From contig CAZCZL010000001.1 in assembly GCA_964503315.1 (NCBI GenBank), forward strand, positions 434,001 to 498,000: a stretch of DNA of 64,000 nt, given 5' to 3'. Below are positions 1 to 9,023 of this stretch, piece by piece. A model generated the notes under the pieces. It did no database searches and had not been told where the DNA came from. It was given only the letters and a program-made list of their open reading frames with translations. The position numbers and the translations under genes were made by a program. Each line of letters begins with the position of its first letter. Position 1 is the stretch's first letter. The DNA comes from FEB-12 sp964503315. GTDB lineage: Bacteria > Zixibacteria > MSB-5A5 > GN15 > FEB-12.

Positions 1-1
1 T

Positions 2-2113
2 GTACCTAATCCAACCGATCCGCAGTACTCTAATTCCATCACGTTCAACATGGACATCACCGGACTGAGCGCTGATGTAACAGTACTGCGCGTGTCAGAG
101 GATAACTTCACGACGTATACGGACTTCCCGATCCTCTCGGCCAATCCATATACGCTGAGTTACACGTATGTCGCGGCCGCGACAGAGTGCGTCGCGAAGA
201 CCATGTGGATCAAAGCACTCGATTGCGCAGGCAATGAGTCCGTCTTTGATTCAGATGTCTTCCGCTTCGACCTGACCGCGCCGGTGCTGACATCCTTCAC
301 TGGACCAGCCCTTACCAACACGCAGCTCGTGTCGCTAGCCATTGCGGCTACCGACAACTGCGGATTGTATCGGATGCGACTGGGTGAGGGTTCGTTGGTT
401 GGCGTACCGTGGGTAGCGTTCAATCCTGCTCCGAGCTTTACGCTGGCGGCGGGCGACGGCAACCACGTCGTCAATCTTGAGATCGCGGACCATGGCGGCA
501 ATATCGTCAGCGGCGCGGTGACCATCATGTTGGATGCCACGGTGCCAAGCGCCGGCTCCTTCGTGATCGTGTCGCCGAACCCGTTGGCTGCCCCGGGCTA
601 CACCAGCACACTGGTGGGCAATGTCGCCAACATCGCCTGGGACGGCGATGTCGTCAACATGTGGATACAGTATGCTGATGGCTCGAATACTGGCACGATT
701 CCAGTAGTAACGCCGTTTACACTGGCAATTCCCAATGTACCTGCCGGACCTGGAGTAAAGACGGTGACTTATTACTTCCAGGATGCGGCTCTTAACTGGA
801 GCCCAGCGTATTACGCCACAATCAACTACTCCAACGTCGCCCCTCCGCCGCCTGCGGCCGGTACTGCTACTGGCACGCCGATGGCGAGTTGCCTGCTGGA
901 GTGGGGTGCCGTGACCGACGCGCAGAAGTACATCATCAAGTACAACTTCCAGAACCAGTACCCGACCTACCCGGATCCGATCCCACCGCATCCGATGGAT
1001 CGTCTGCTGGAAGGTATTTTCGAGACCGACAGCGTGACTGGTCTCCAGTACATGTTTGAAGGTCCTCAGCCGGATATCTATTCGTTCTCGATCTGGACGT
1101 TGAGCAAACACGGTCTCTACTCCGCGTCGCCGAACGTCGACGTGACCGCCACCAACTACCTCCTGGGCGATTTCGAGCCGACCCCGGATGGCTGCATCGA
1201 TTTCGGCGACGAATTCGGTGAACTGGCGGTTGCGTACAACTCGATCTCGACCGACCCGAACTTCAACATGTATTTGGATATCGCGCCGACCAGCGACATG
1301 TCGCCGACCGGCTATCCGATGCCTGACCTGGCGGTTGATTTCGAGGATCTGGTGATCTTCGCTCTGAACTACGACCAGTACTTCTGCACTGGCGGAGCGG
1401 CTCCGCAGCCGACCGAGATTCGCGAGACGGGCAAGCTCAAAGCTGGTCCGCTGGCTGTCGAGGCCGACATTCCGGATCGCGTCAGAGCCGGTGACGAGTT
1501 TGTCGTACCGGTCAGAATCGATGGTTATGAAGCGGTCAAGGCCTTCCATGTCATCCTCGGGCTGAACACTGAGATGTTCGACGTTGTCGGTATCAACGCA
1601 GGTACCGCGTTCAACGGCATCAAGGAGTCGTTCTTCTACAGCGACCCGAAATCGACCCGAATCGATGTCAGCGGCGTGGTCTTTGGTCGTGACGTGACCT
1701 ACACCAATGACGAGTTCTTCACGGTGACACTGAAGGCCCGCAAGACGGGTGACGTGAATCTTGAGGAAGTCGAATTGACCTTCCGTGACAGAGAGAATAA
1801 GAACTTCGAGGCGAGCCTCAGCTTCAATCGTGTGGCTAATGGCAGCCTGCCGAGCGCTTACGCTCTGTCGCAGAACTACCCGAACCCGTTCAACCCGACC
1901 ACCACGATCGAGTTGGCGCTGCCGACGGCCAGCGAGTACACGCTGACCATCTACAACGTCCTTGGTCAGGCGGTAAAGACGTTCCAGGGCTTTGCAGAGG
2001 CCGGATACGTCACGGTTGACTGGAACGCGACGGATCAGAGCTCGGGCATCTACCTCTACAAGGTGGTTGCCGGACGCTTTGAGGATACCAAGAAGATGGT
2101 CCTCATCAAGTGA
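2..2113 (+). CDS. T9SS-sorted surface protein with Ig-like, dockerin-like and cohesin-like modules (5' partial)
   Basis: The reading frame is open to the left edge of the window, so the true start lies outside; the first ATG inside (position 50) is probably internal. From the N-terminal side I see bacterial Ig-like repeats (to about nt 840), an FN3-like stretch (about 850-1160), and a long-form dockerin-like segment (about nt 1165-1385) with two Asp-rich loops of the type D-x-x-x-D-F-x-D-L-V-I-F-A. A cohesin-like beta-sandwich follows (about 1440-1845). The last 85 residues form a T9SS type A sorting domain with NYPNPFNP, GIYLYKV and a KKMVLIK end. Expected to cross the outer membrane by T9SS and remain on the cell surface. 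No enzymatic motif is visible. A hairpin follows the stop codon, and the next gene is also a secreted cohesin/dockerin protein. Domain calls come from motif recognition by eye. Confidence 0.85.
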   Translation, partial: VPNPTDPQYSNSITFNMDITGLSADVTVLRVSEDNFTTYTDFPILSANPYTLSYTYVAAATECVAKTMWIKALDCAGNESVFDSDVFRFDLTAPVLTSFTGPALTNTQLVSLAIAATDNCGLYRMRLGEGSLVGVPWVAFNPAPSFTLAAGDGNHVVNLEIADHGGNIVSGAVTIMLDATVPSAGSFVIVSPNPLAAPGYTSTLVGNVANIAWDGDVVNMWIQYADGSNTGTIPVVTPFTLAIPNVPAGPGVKTVTYYFQDAALNWSPAYYATINYSNVAPPPPAAGTATGTPMASCLLEWGAVTDAQKYIIKYNFQNQYPTYPDPIPPHPMDRLLEGIFETDSVTGLQYMFEGPQPDIYSFSIWTLSKHGLYSASPNVDVTATNYLLGDFEPTPDGCIDFGDEFGELAVAYNSISTDPNFNMYLDIAPTSDMSPTGYPMPDLAVDFEDLVIFALNYDQYFCTGGAAPQPTEIRETGKLKAGPLAVEADIPDRVRAGDEFVVPVRIDGYEAVKAFHVILGLNTEMFDVVGINAGTAFNGIKESFFYSDPKSTRIDVSGVVFGRDVTYTNDEFFTVTLKARKTGDVNLEEVELTFRDRENKNFEASLSFNRVANGSLPSAYALSQNYPNPFNPTTTIELALPTASEYTLTIYNVLGQAVKTFQGFAEAGYVTVDWNATDQSSGIYLYKVVAGRFEDTKKMVLIK

Positions 2114-2142
2114 TCTATCCCGTCCCGGGTTAAGGGAAACTA

Positions 2143-2169
2143 CGGAGAGGGGATGATCTCCCCTCTCCG
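2143..2169 (+). terminator. inverted repeat after the T9SS-sorted gene
   Basis: A perfect 11-bp stem with a 5-nt loop lies 30 nt after the stop codon. No clear T-tract follows, so it may be a weak terminator or an RNA-stabilising hairpin between two genes of the same direction. Confidence 0.5.
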
Positions 2170-2209
2170 CTCGAATTAGGTATCGCAAGAAATCTGTTTT
2201 GGAGGAACC

Positions 2210-3706
2210 ATGTGTAATCGTCCCAAAGCTTTCCCGTTGTATGTCGCGGCACTGCTCCTCTGCGTGGCATTTTCCTCCGCCTCTGGAGCGACGATCTTTC
2301 TGCATCCCGACTCTGTTCGGCTGATTTACCCAGTCGGCGACACGGTCCATCTTGAACTACGCGTCGATGCCGCCACTCAGGATCTGAAGCTCTTCACAGT
2401 GCGTATCCAGCTTGCTCCGGGCAAGATCGATACGCTCGGCATCACCGAAGGCCCTCTCTTCCAGGCGCAGGGCCAGACGGTGTTCAACAAACGACTTGAA
2501 AACAATGATTCGGTGTTGGTACTTGAAGGACTCATTCTTGGTTATCTGAAGTCAGCGGATGGCCCCGGTACATTGGCCTACATAAATCTCAAAGTATTGG
2601 ATACTGGTCGGGTTGATCTGGCGATCATCTCGCACGAAACGCGGGATGTCAATAATGACCCGTTCGCGAGTACCGCCATAGGCGCTCTGCTGTTCCTGGA
2701 CTATCCTCCTACCCCCTTCAATCTACTCTACCCGCTCAACGGTGTGGCTGTATCAGGAGTAGGTTGCGGCACGGATAGCGTGACTCTGCGCTGGCAAAGA
2801 TCCAGCTCCGTATACACGGGCGAACAGGTGAGATATACTCTGCAGTATACCAAGGATCCGATGTGGGCCGCGCCCAATATTACGACGGTAAACTCCATCG
2901 TCGACACCACATATCGCATACAACTTCTCCCGTTGGGGAAATACTACTGGAAGGTAACTGCCCTTGGCACTGTCAATGGTCTGACCAGGCCGTCGGCACC
3001 TGTTATCGACTCGTTCTACTTGAGCTATCCGGATGCCGACGGAGACACCAAGGCTGACGCCTGTGATAATTGCCCCACCATCAGCAATCCGCTCCAGACT
3101 GATACGGATAGCGATGGAAAGGGAGATGCCTGTGACAACTGCCCCACAGTGGCTAACGCCGATCAATCAGACGTAGACGCGGATGGTGTCGGAGACGTTT
3201 GCGATAACTGCAGATTTGTCGGCAACACTGATCAGGCCGATTCAGACAATGACGGTGTTGGCAATCTGTGTGACAATTGCCCGACAGTCGCCAATACCGC
3301 GCAGACCAATGGCGATGGCGATCTTTTTGGCGACGCCTGCGACAACTGTCCGACAGTCGCCAATCCCGATCAGGCGGACCCGGATAATGATTCGTATGGC
3401 TCGGCCTGCGACAACTGTCCCACTGTCTTCAATCCCACTCAGTTTGACAGTGATGGCGACGGTATTGGCGACGTCTGCGACGGCTGCTGCCAGGGAACGA
3501 CCGGCGATGTCAATATGGCTGGGGCGGTGGATCTCTCAGATCTCAGTCTTTTGATCGGATACTTGACCGTGACTCCACGGCCAACTCTTCCCTGTGTTGA
3601 AGAAGCGAACGTGAATAATAGCGGGTCGGTGGACCTTTCGGATCTGTCGCTAATGATCGCCTATTTGACGGTCACGCCGCGACCAACCTTACCCAACTGC
3701 CCGTGA
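2210..3706 (+). CDS. secreted protein: cohesin-like, FN3-like, thrombospondin type 3 repeats, C-terminal dockerin-like doublet
   Basis: The start is supported by GGAGG four bases before the ATG. Residues 1-27 form a signal peptide. Residues about 28-165 resemble a cohesin-like beta-sandwich, and about 170-270 an FN3-like domain that presents a ligand or spaces the chain. About 272-427 hold seven CDxC units of thrombospondin type 3 repeats (DNCPT...D-D-D-G-GDAC), which bind calcium in known proteins. The C-terminus (about 430-498) has two dockerin-like units, each G-[DN]-V-N-x-x-G-x-V-D-L-S-D-L-S, ending in TPRPTLP. Position 5 of the calcium loop is not Asp as in classical dockerins, but positions 1, 3, 9 and 12 are kept. 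Cohesin-like and dockerin-like folds in one chain would allow head-to-tail assembly, which is inference. No catalytic motif was seen. Confidence 0.85.
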   Translation: MCNRPKAFPLYVAALLLCVAFSSASGATIFLHPDSVRLIYPVGDTVHLELRVDAATQDLKLFTVRIQLAPGKIDTLGITEGPLFQAQGQTVFNKRLENNDSVLVLEGLILGYLKSADGPGTLAYINLKVLDTGRVDLAIISHETRDVNNDPFASTAIGALLFLDYPPTPFNLLYPLNGVAVSGVGCGTDSVTLRWQRSSSVYTGEQVRYTLQYTKDPMWAAPNITTVNSIVDTTYRIQLLPLGKYYWKVTALGTVNGLTRPSAPVIDSFYLSYPDADGDTKADACDNCPTISNPLQTDTDSDGKGDACDNCPTVANADQSDVDADGVGDVCDNCRFVGNTDQADSDNDGVGNLCDNCPTVANTAQTNGDGDLFGDACDNCPTVANPDQADPDNDSYGSACDNCPTVFNPTQFDSDGDGIGDVCDGCCQGTTGDVNMAGAVDLSDLSLLIGYLTVTPRPTLPCVEEANVNNSGSVDLSDLSLMIAYLTVTPRPTLPNCP

Positions 3707-3744
3707 GGGAAGTGGGACATTACCTCATTGGTTCCCCCCGGAAA

Positions 3745-3778
3745 GACGGCCCAGTTTCTAGCGAACCGCTGGGCCGTC
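3745..3778 (+). terminator. probable rho-independent terminator
   Basis: A perfect 10-bp GC-rich stem with a 14-nt loop, followed on the plus strand by an A/T run containing TTTT, lies 39 nt after the dockerin gene. It separates that gene from the convergent prepilin gene. Confidence 0.65.
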
Positions 3779-3817
3779 GAAATTTTCTTCTGGATATTTG
3801 AGAAAGACGGGATCAAC

Positions 3818-4267
3818 TCACCAGGAGTTTTCGCCGATGGCTACCGGTCCGGAACATCCTGAGCCTGCAATGGTCGTGCCAGTATTGGCCCAGATCTCAC
3901 CGGTCGATGCTTTATAGGCCCATCCACCTCGGGTTCCCACGATCACCCCTTTCGTCACGCCGGTCACGATGGAGTCGGGCGCGTTGCCGTCCGACTGAAA
4001 AGGGTTTTTGGGGATGGCGTGGGCCATCACTACATTGAGCGCGCGTAGACTGTCAATACTCGGAAAAGAGGAGTTACCGGAGTGAACGATCTGATTGGCA
4101 CGCCAGAGGCTGATCCCTTCCCGCATGGACATCAATGACTCTTTGCAGGCTCCTTTTTTGGCCTCGATGGATAGATCCCGGTAGGCAGGAACCGCGACCG
4201 ACGCGAGGATTCCAAGCACCACGATGGTGATGACGATTTCTATGAGCGTGAATCCGCGATCATTCAC
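3818..4267 (-). CDS. type IV pilin-like prepilin (pseudopilin)
   Basis: Encodes 149 residues with a class III prepilin leader of only five residues (VNDRG) before the cleavage site, then FTLIEIVITIVVLGI with the conserved Glu at mature position 5. The hydrophobic N-terminal helix would anchor it in the inner membrane and then the pilus or type II secretion pseudopilus, after cleavage by prepilin peptidase. I chose the GTG at 4267 because GGGAG lies eight bases upstream and the frame upstream gives no sensible leader; a longer frame runs to 4444. The C-terminal part carries a short Gly/Trp-containing globular region with two Cys that may form a disulfide. No other pilus genes are nearby, so it appears to be an orphan, possibly a minor pilin. 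Confidence 0.88.
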   Translation of the reverse strand: MNDRGFTLIEIVITIVVLGILASVAVPAYRDLSIEAKKGACKESLMSMREGISLWRANQIVHSGNSSFPSIDSLRALNVVMAHAIPKNPFQSDGNAPDSIVTGVTKGVIVGTRGGWAYKASTGEIWANTGTTIAGSGCSGPVAIGENSW

Positions 4268-4495
4268 TGCACTTCTCCCGTTGTGGACAAAAATCAGAAC
4301 TCCCAATATAGTATCGGCATATCCAGAAGTTTCTTCGCCGAGTCCGGCAGATGGCCGAGCACGCCATCCGGTCCGATAATTGCGCTTGGCGGCGGCTGTA
4401 TTAAATCCTATCTTCCTCCTTGAGTTGAAATGGAGCGCGGCCACTCACTTCCGTTCTGTATTCCAGGAGAATTCGTTCAACAGGAGTAAAATTCA

Positions 4496-6016
4496 ATGCT
4501 CCGATTCTTTGTCTATTTTGCGGTGATCATCTGCGGCGCCTCGGTGCTGGCGATCGAACTGCTCGGCACCCGGGTGATCGCTCCATTCTACGGCGCCAGC
4601 CTTTACCTCTGGTCAGCCTTGATAAGTGTAACGCTGGCCGCGCTGAGTGTCGGCTATGCGATCGGTGGACGATGGGCCGACCGTGATGCTCGACTCAGTC
4701 GTTTCTGTTTAGTTATCGGACTCGCCGGCGTTTGGGTGACACTTATCCCATGGCTGAGGATCCCGGTTCTCGCGATGGCCGAGCCGTTGGGACTTCGTTC
4801 GGCGGTTCTGGTGACCGCGTTTGTGCTTTTTTTCCCGCCACTGACGCTGCTAGGTATCGTGAGTCCCTACGCCATTCGGCTCAAGGCGCAATCGCTTGAT
4901 GTTGTCGGCCGCACCGCGGGCAACTTGTATGCGATCTCCACACTTGCCAGTGTGGTCGCCGCGGTGGCAACAGGGTTCTGGCTTATCCCTCACATTGGCG
5001 TTTCGCGCCTGCTTCTGCTGATAGGGCTGTTGCTCATTGGCACTGCGCTGGTGGGGTGGTTAGGAAGACAGAAGATCGTCATGCTGGCTGGTGTCCCGAT
5101 CGTTCTGGCGGGATCCTTTTTTGGCTCGGGATTCGCCCCGCATCAATTGGCGGACGAGTCAAAGGGGATTGTCGCGGTCGAAGAATCCGCTTACTCCGAA
5201 ATCAGGGTTGTGGATATGGAGGATGGTCGATTCATGTTCATTGATGGCAGCCTGCACTCCGGAATAGACCTCATGAACGGACTACCGCTCTTCGAGTATG
5301 TCGATGTGCTGGATATTCCAAAACTCTTCTTCGATGAGCCGGGGAGCATGCTGACTGTCGGATTGGGGGGTGGTTCTGTTGCCCGAAGTTATGCCGCTGA
5401 CAATTGGCGAGTCGATGCCGTCGAGATCGACCCTGTCGTTACCAAAATGGCTAAGGCGCACTTTGGACTGCAGGATGCCGAGGCTACGGTTTACCATCTG
5501 GACGGCCGCCAGTACTTCCTGGAGAATCAGAAAAGCTACCAGATCATCATTATGGATGCGTTCGGAAGCAGTTCCATACCGTTCCATCTGGTGACGAAAG
5601 AAGCATTCGCCCTCGCCAAGGGGCACCTCACCGCGGATGGCATTCTGGCAATGAATGTTCAGTGTGTTGGTTGGCGCGACCAGATTGTCCAGAGCCTGGC
5701 TGTCACGGCCAATCAAGTATTTGCGAACGTACTCGCCCTGCCGATCGCCGAACCGCCAGACCAGCTCGGAAACCTGATACTCCTGGCCTCAGATCGTAAA
5801 CTTGACCTGGCGTCTGATCTTCCGCAGCCGCAATACCGCGTCAGCCCGGAGTATAATCGGGTTCATGCGTGGGATAATCGATTCGTGGTAGATACGACTG
5901 GAGTATTAGTGCTGACAGATGAACTGAATCCCGTCGATGTCTGGTCGGAGAACGTCAACCTGGTCTCCCGGCGGAAACTCCATGAGTATCTCGCCGACCG
6001 TCACGTCGCCTGGTAA
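4496..6016 (+). CDS. membrane-fused spermidine synthase-like protein
   Basis: Residues 1-215 contain about seven hydrophobic segments of the kind seen in fused MFS/spermidine synthase proteins, beginning LAIELLGTRVIAPFYG. Residues about 225-470 form a Rossmann-like aminopropyltransferase domain with a glycine motif VGLGGGS (about residue 287), an acidic VEIDP strand end that would bind the nucleoside, and MDAFGSSSIP at the usual catalytic loop. Family members may transfer aminopropyl groups from decarboxylated S-adenosylmethionine, but the substrate of membrane-fused forms is generally unproven. The start has CAGGAG nine bases upstream. It is a single gene, convergent with the small lipoprotein gene nine bases downstream and diverging from the prepilin gene. 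Polyamine synthesis is plausible but not certain. Confidence 0.85.
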   Translation: MLRFFVYFAVIICGASVLAIELLGTRVIAPFYGASLYLWSALISVTLAALSVGYAIGGRWADRDARLSRFCLVIGLAGVWVTLIPWLRIPVLAMAEPLGLRSAVLVTAFVLFFPPLTLLGIVSPYAIRLKAQSLDVVGRTAGNLYAISTLASVVAAVATGFWLIPHIGVSRLLLLIGLLLIGTALVGWLGRQKIVMLAGVPIVLAGSFFGSGFAPHQLADESKGIVAVEESAYSEIRVVDMEDGRFMFIDGSLHSGIDLMNGLPLFEYVDVLDIPKLFFDEPGSMLTVGLGGGSVARSYAADNWRVDAVEIDPVVTKMAKAHFGLQDAEATVYHLDGRQYFLENQKSYQIIIMDAFGSSSIPFHLVTKEAFALAKGHLTADGILAMNVQCVGWRDQIVQSLAVTANQVFANVLALPIAEPPDQLGNLILLASDRKLDLASDLPQPQYRVSPEYNRVHAWDNRFVVDTTGVLVLTDELNPVDVWSENVNLVSRRKLHEYLADRHVAW

Positions 6017-6025
6017 GGCACGGCA

Positions 6026-6379
6026 CTAAAGCGGCTCGATCTTTCCGCTGATCACGATCTTGGTCGGGTGGCCTTCGATACTGGCCGGGATCTTCGCGCG
6101 AGTCGTCGGATTCTCCTCGCTCAGCATGATCAGCAGGCAGGGGGTACGATCGTCCAGTTCACCGACCGCGACGCCAACCACCGAAGCGAGCTTCAAAAGG
6201 TCATCGTCATTATCCGCCAGGATTGCGTTGATATCTCGTGCAGGCACTTCTAATCTCTCCGGTGAGTCGCTTGCGTTCTTCTCGTGCTGATCTGGACCAC
6301 ATCCGAGAGCAGACAGCCCCAGGACAAAGAGAAGCATAGCTATACCGAATGCTTCACGAAAGCTGTCTTTTCTCGACAT
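6026..6379 (-). CDS. small lipoprotein resembling the pro-region of the adjacent serine protease
   Basis: Encodes 117 residues. Residues 1-27 form a lipoprotein signal ending LSALGC, with the lipidated Cys at 27. The mature part, from about residue 45, has an alpha-beta pattern: helix, VVGVAVGELDD, PCLLIMLSE, P-x-x-I-x-G-x-P-T-K-IVISGKI. This can be aligned with residues about 55-120 of the serine protease gene next door (EVIGTAITLDE, PAILLLVTTD, MLDGVKTKVEMTDKI). It therefore looks like a free-standing copy of that protease's N-terminal domain. Such domains often act as folding aids or inhibitors of their protease, so a role as a regulator of the neighbour is a reasonable inference. It lies downstream of the protease on the same strand, but a terminator sits between them. 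AAGGG precedes the start. Confidence 0.75.
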   Translation of the reverse strand: MSRKDSFREAFGIAMLLFVLGLSALGCGPDQHEKNASDSPERLEVPARDINAILADNDDDLLKLASVVGVAVGELDDRTPCLLIMLSEENPTTRAKIPASIEGHPTKIVISGKIEPL

Positions 6380-6428
6380 TGAATTGCCCTTACCACCTTT
6401 TCGCGATTGTCATCTGCAGGAAACAAAA

Positions 6429-6458
6429 GCCTGCTCCCGACCATAGTCGGGAACAGGC
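6429..6458 (-). terminator. terminator after the serine protease gene
   Basis: A 13-bp stem with one mismatch and a T-rich tail on the minus strand (TTTTGTTT), located 37 nt past the stop codon of the protease gene. Confidence 0.7.
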
Positions 6459-6494
6459 CAACAAGAATTCGACTGATAGACAGTCTACAAAGAT

Positions 6495-7610
6495 TTACTG
6501 GCCGACCATCGTCGCGTTGAAATAGCTCAACACTTGTCCGATAGGGTTGGCAAATCCGTAGGTACGGCTGCCGGCGAAACAGAGTCCGACCGCACGGGGG
6601 TTGGTGGTCACGTCTTCAACCATTAGCGAACCGGAGTCGCCACTCTGGATGAATTTGCCACCATTCAGCACGATCTGACCGGTGAATGTCTTGGTGAACG
6701 CCGAACCGCCAGCGCATTCATTCTCATAGGCCACGCTAATGCTGGCATTAAGCGCATAGACGGTCGTACGCGTCAGACCGCTGGTCCGTCCGCTCTTCTT
6801 CACCGCCTGACCAACGGAAGCGGCGACGGTCTGCGAAGAGATGGTACCGACCTCGAGGATGTTTCCAGTCTCATCAACCATGCCCGAGATAACGGTCGCC
6901 GTCGACGCGTCGACATTGGCATTCGGAAGAGCCCCGCTCTTCACGAGCGTCGCGACATTTTGTGCGTTCGCGGCGTTGCAGCCGACATCGATAAGCGAAG
7001 GTTGAATGACAAAGTCGCCCGTTTGCGCAGTGCGGCTATTGCCACCGGAAACGATATCAGCCTCGAACACGTGGTAGTTGCTGAGGATGCGCTTCTGGCT
7101 GCCGACCTGAATCAGCGAGCCCATCGTCCCGCCACAGCAGTAGCCATTGGCGAGGTCATAGCGCCAGCCGCCCGAGGTTCCCATTTTGACCGGAGGAGTC
7201 TGCTTGGCAGTATGGCTAACTCCGCCACCGCCGCCACCCGGCTTACCGAGAGCGACGATCTTGTCAGTCATTTCCACCTTTGTCTTCACGCCATCCAGCA
7301 TGCGGGGCGCATTGCGGAAAGCGCGATCAGTAGTGACCAGCAACAGGATCGCGGGCTCGCCGGCTTCGTCCAGTGTAATGGCTGTCCCAATAACCTCCGG
7401 ATCGGCCATCAGGTCACGGGTATACCGCTCCTGAATCGCCTTTACTGGAGCCAAACGGGGATTCGCCATGCTGAGGGCAGGCACGAAATCACTGTTTGAA
7501 GATGTCGGCGACTGGGGAGAATCAGAGCATCCCCAGATCGCAAGTGCTACGAGAGCGACCGCTGCCACCAACAAAGCAATGCGGCCAGGTTGAGTGAGGA
7601 AACGAGTCAT
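6495..7610 (-). CDS. trypsin-like serine protease lipoprotein
   Basis: Encodes 371 residues. The N-terminus is a lipoprotein signal with Cys28 (AIWGC), so the enzyme would be anchored on the periplasmic side or the cell surface. Residues about 55-120 form a pro-domain-like module shared with the small lipoprotein gene downstream. A Gly-rich linker (PGGGGGG) leads to a chymotrypsin-fold domain: catalytic His in SNYHVF, candidate Asp in the NVDAST segment, and nucleophile Ser in SGDSGSL. Several Cys (GYCCGG, DVGC, NECAGG) could form disulfides. The start has AGGAGG seven bases upstream. It resembles S1/S64-like trypsins with long inserts rather than HtrA because no PDZ domain is present. It is the only gene between two non-coding stretches. 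Substrate unknown. Confidence 0.85.
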   Translation of the reverse strand: MTRFLTQPGRIALLVAAVALVALAIWGCSDSPQSPTSSNSDFVPALSMANPRLAPVKAIQERYTRDLMADPEVIGTAITLDEAGEPAILLLVTTDRAFRNAPRMLDGVKTKVEMTDKIVALGKPGGGGGGVSHTAKQTPPVKMGTSGGWRYDLANGYCCGGTMGSLIQVGSQKRILSNYHVFEADIVSGGNSRTAQTGDFVIQPSLIDVGCNAANAQNVATLVKSGALPNANVDASTATVISGMVDETGNILEVGTISSQTVAASVGQAVKKSGRTSGLTRTTVYALNASISVAYENECAGGSAFTKTFTGQIVLNGGKFIQSGDSGSLMVEDVTTNPRAVGLCFAGSRTYGFANPIGQVLSYFNATMVGQ

Positions 7611-8127
7611 TCAAGACCTCCTGAACACAGGGTTACATAGTTCAGATGTTTATATGAGTGGAAATCGGGTTCGGCGTAATCAGGTGGGAGTGAAGCAGAC
7701 AGCCCAGTCTGAATCATGGTGTTCCCGGATGCAACTCGACGAAGCAATGGCGAGACAAGATTTATCACGGTACAACAGAACATACTGCGCTCGAAGTCAG
7801 TGCTTTCTTACGCAGAAGCTTTCGATGATGCCAAGGCTAGTACCCCGGACTGTGTCTGATTGTCCGCGACGTGATTCGGTTATCCCTTACAAATTAATCG
7901 CAACGGCGAATCTTGCAAGAAAAAAAGCCGATGCTACCGCACTTTTTTCGCCTCGGGTAGACGCTTGCACCAATAGTCACATGCCGGCATGCGTGCGTGT
8001 CACATGTGAGTAATGGCGGATAGTGCTGCGACGTGGGGTCTTCGAATGACTTACAGCGGAGGGGCGAAGCTAAAGTGAACTTGATGGATGACTCGAGTGA
8101 TCCGTGCGATCACTTGTCGATGGATAA
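7611..8127. other. 517-bp non-coding stretch upstream of the serine protease
   Basis: No convincing gene here: a 139-codon frame on the plus strand has no recognisable product or ribosome binding site. Two short perfect palindromes are visible, CATGCCGGCATG (7980-7991) and TCACATGTGA (8000-8009), about 370-400 bases before the protease start. They could be binding sites but nothing supports this further. Confidence 0.5.
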
Positions 8128-8883
8128 CTATCCAATAACCTGCACGCGGGGCTTTGTACTCTGCGGGCGGGCGTAATGAATGATCAAATGCAGGACAATG
8201 GCTGCATTCTCTCTGGAGACATTCACCAGCCGGAATCCGGATGAATGCTCCGCGGTTCGCGTCCCTTTGCGGCACCACATGCAGACCGCTTCGAGGATGA
8301 GGTACTCTTGCTGGAAGATCGGCTTGGGGAGTTTCACTCGGCATTCGATCAGTTGATCCTGCTCGATCGGTTTCTGTGTCAAAAGACGCATTCCCTCAAC
8401 GCTGAGGTCAGCCAACAGCCCGATCTGGCGGTAGGTGTTCTTCTCGAACACTGGAAGAGGCTTTTCGAAGTCATAGCGGACAGAACGTCGACGGCTCTCC
8501 AATTCGACAGTTTGTATTCCTTCGAGACCCGGATCCGCCCAGCCGCACAACTTGAATCCAATGATGAGATACTCGACCATCTCGGCGTTGATCCCGGACA
8601 AACTCAATTGGTAGCCTGACTCCCAACGGTCGAGCTCGATATTCTTTCGGCTCCAGCGGCACTCCGCCGTGAATTCAATATGATGGTGTCCGAGTATCTC
8701 CTGGGGGAGTTCCATTCGACAGGAATAAACGGTCGCCGACTTGATCGCTTCGGGCGTCACCAGCATCGCCCCTTGAGAGGAGAGGTTGGCAAGCTTGCCG
8801 ATCAAGTGACCGGATTTTGCATCATAGACATACAGGCGTACGTCGGATGCGTGGCGTTCATGTTTGCGTTTGTTTGGTTCCAT
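8128..8883 (-). CDS. tandem PilZ-domain protein (c-di-GMP receptor candidate)
   Basis: Encodes 251 residues with two PilZ domains in series (about 5-110 and 130-245). The first has the RxxxR switch (RKHER) and NxSxxG (NLSSQG). The second has RRSVR and DLSVEG. Both binding signatures are intact, so both could bind cyclic di-GMP. Each domain also contains a matching C-x-W-x-R strand (AECRWSR, AVCMWCR), showing an internal duplication. No signal peptide or membrane segment; the protein should be cytoplasmic. The single-PilZ protein at 16338-16796 is a relative. PilZ proteins in other bacteria control motility, polysaccharide or pilus output, and the actual target here is unknown. The preceding ribosome binding site is weak. 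Confidence 0.88.
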   Translation of the reverse strand: MEPNKRKHERHASDVRLYVYDAKSGHLIGKLANLSSQGAMLVTPEAIKSATVYSCRMELPQEILGHHHIEFTAECRWSRKNIELDRWESGYQLSLSGINAEMVEYLIIGFKLCGWADPGLEGIQTVELESRRRSVRYDFEKPLPVFEKNTYRQIGLLADLSVEGMRLLTQKPIEQDQLIECRVKLPKPIFQQEYLILEAVCMWCRKGTRTAEHSSGFRLVNVSRENAAIVLHLIIHYARPQSTKPRVQVIG

Positions 8884-8954
8884 AAAGCTTGTGACGAGTC
8901 GAAAACTAAAAGAGAGTCGTTTGTAGGTATTATCGGCGGACGGGCTGGAGGCTT

Positions 8955-8995
8955 GAGCGACCGAAAGTGCACGACAAAGCGGCTTTCGGTCGCTC
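8955..8995 (-). terminator. long inverted repeat downstream of the glycine-rich dockerin gene
   Basis: A perfect 13-bp stem with a 15-nt loop lies 29 nt after the stop of the glycine-rich gene and about 70 nt before the PilZ start. It lacks a T-tract, so it could be a terminator, a processing hairpin or an operator. Confidence 0.5.
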
Positions 8996-9023
8996 GACCT
9001 CGCGTTTGAACTGCTCTGACTGA

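Noticed and set aside
335..2350. A 671-codon open frame on the minus strand overlapping the T9SS-sorted gene
   Set aside because: It lies antisense to a well-supported gene with recognisable domains. Its product is rich in Arg and His without any family motif, typical of a shadow caused by codon bias.
3300..3490. Frameshift in the TSP3 repeat region of the first dockerin protein
   Set aside because: An alternative frame shows an open stretch, but the main frame reads through all CDxC units without interruption.
7594..8013. 139-codon open frame on the plus strand in the gap before the tandem PilZ gene
   Set aside because: No ribosome binding site, no recognisable residues and it overlaps the start of the serine protease gene.
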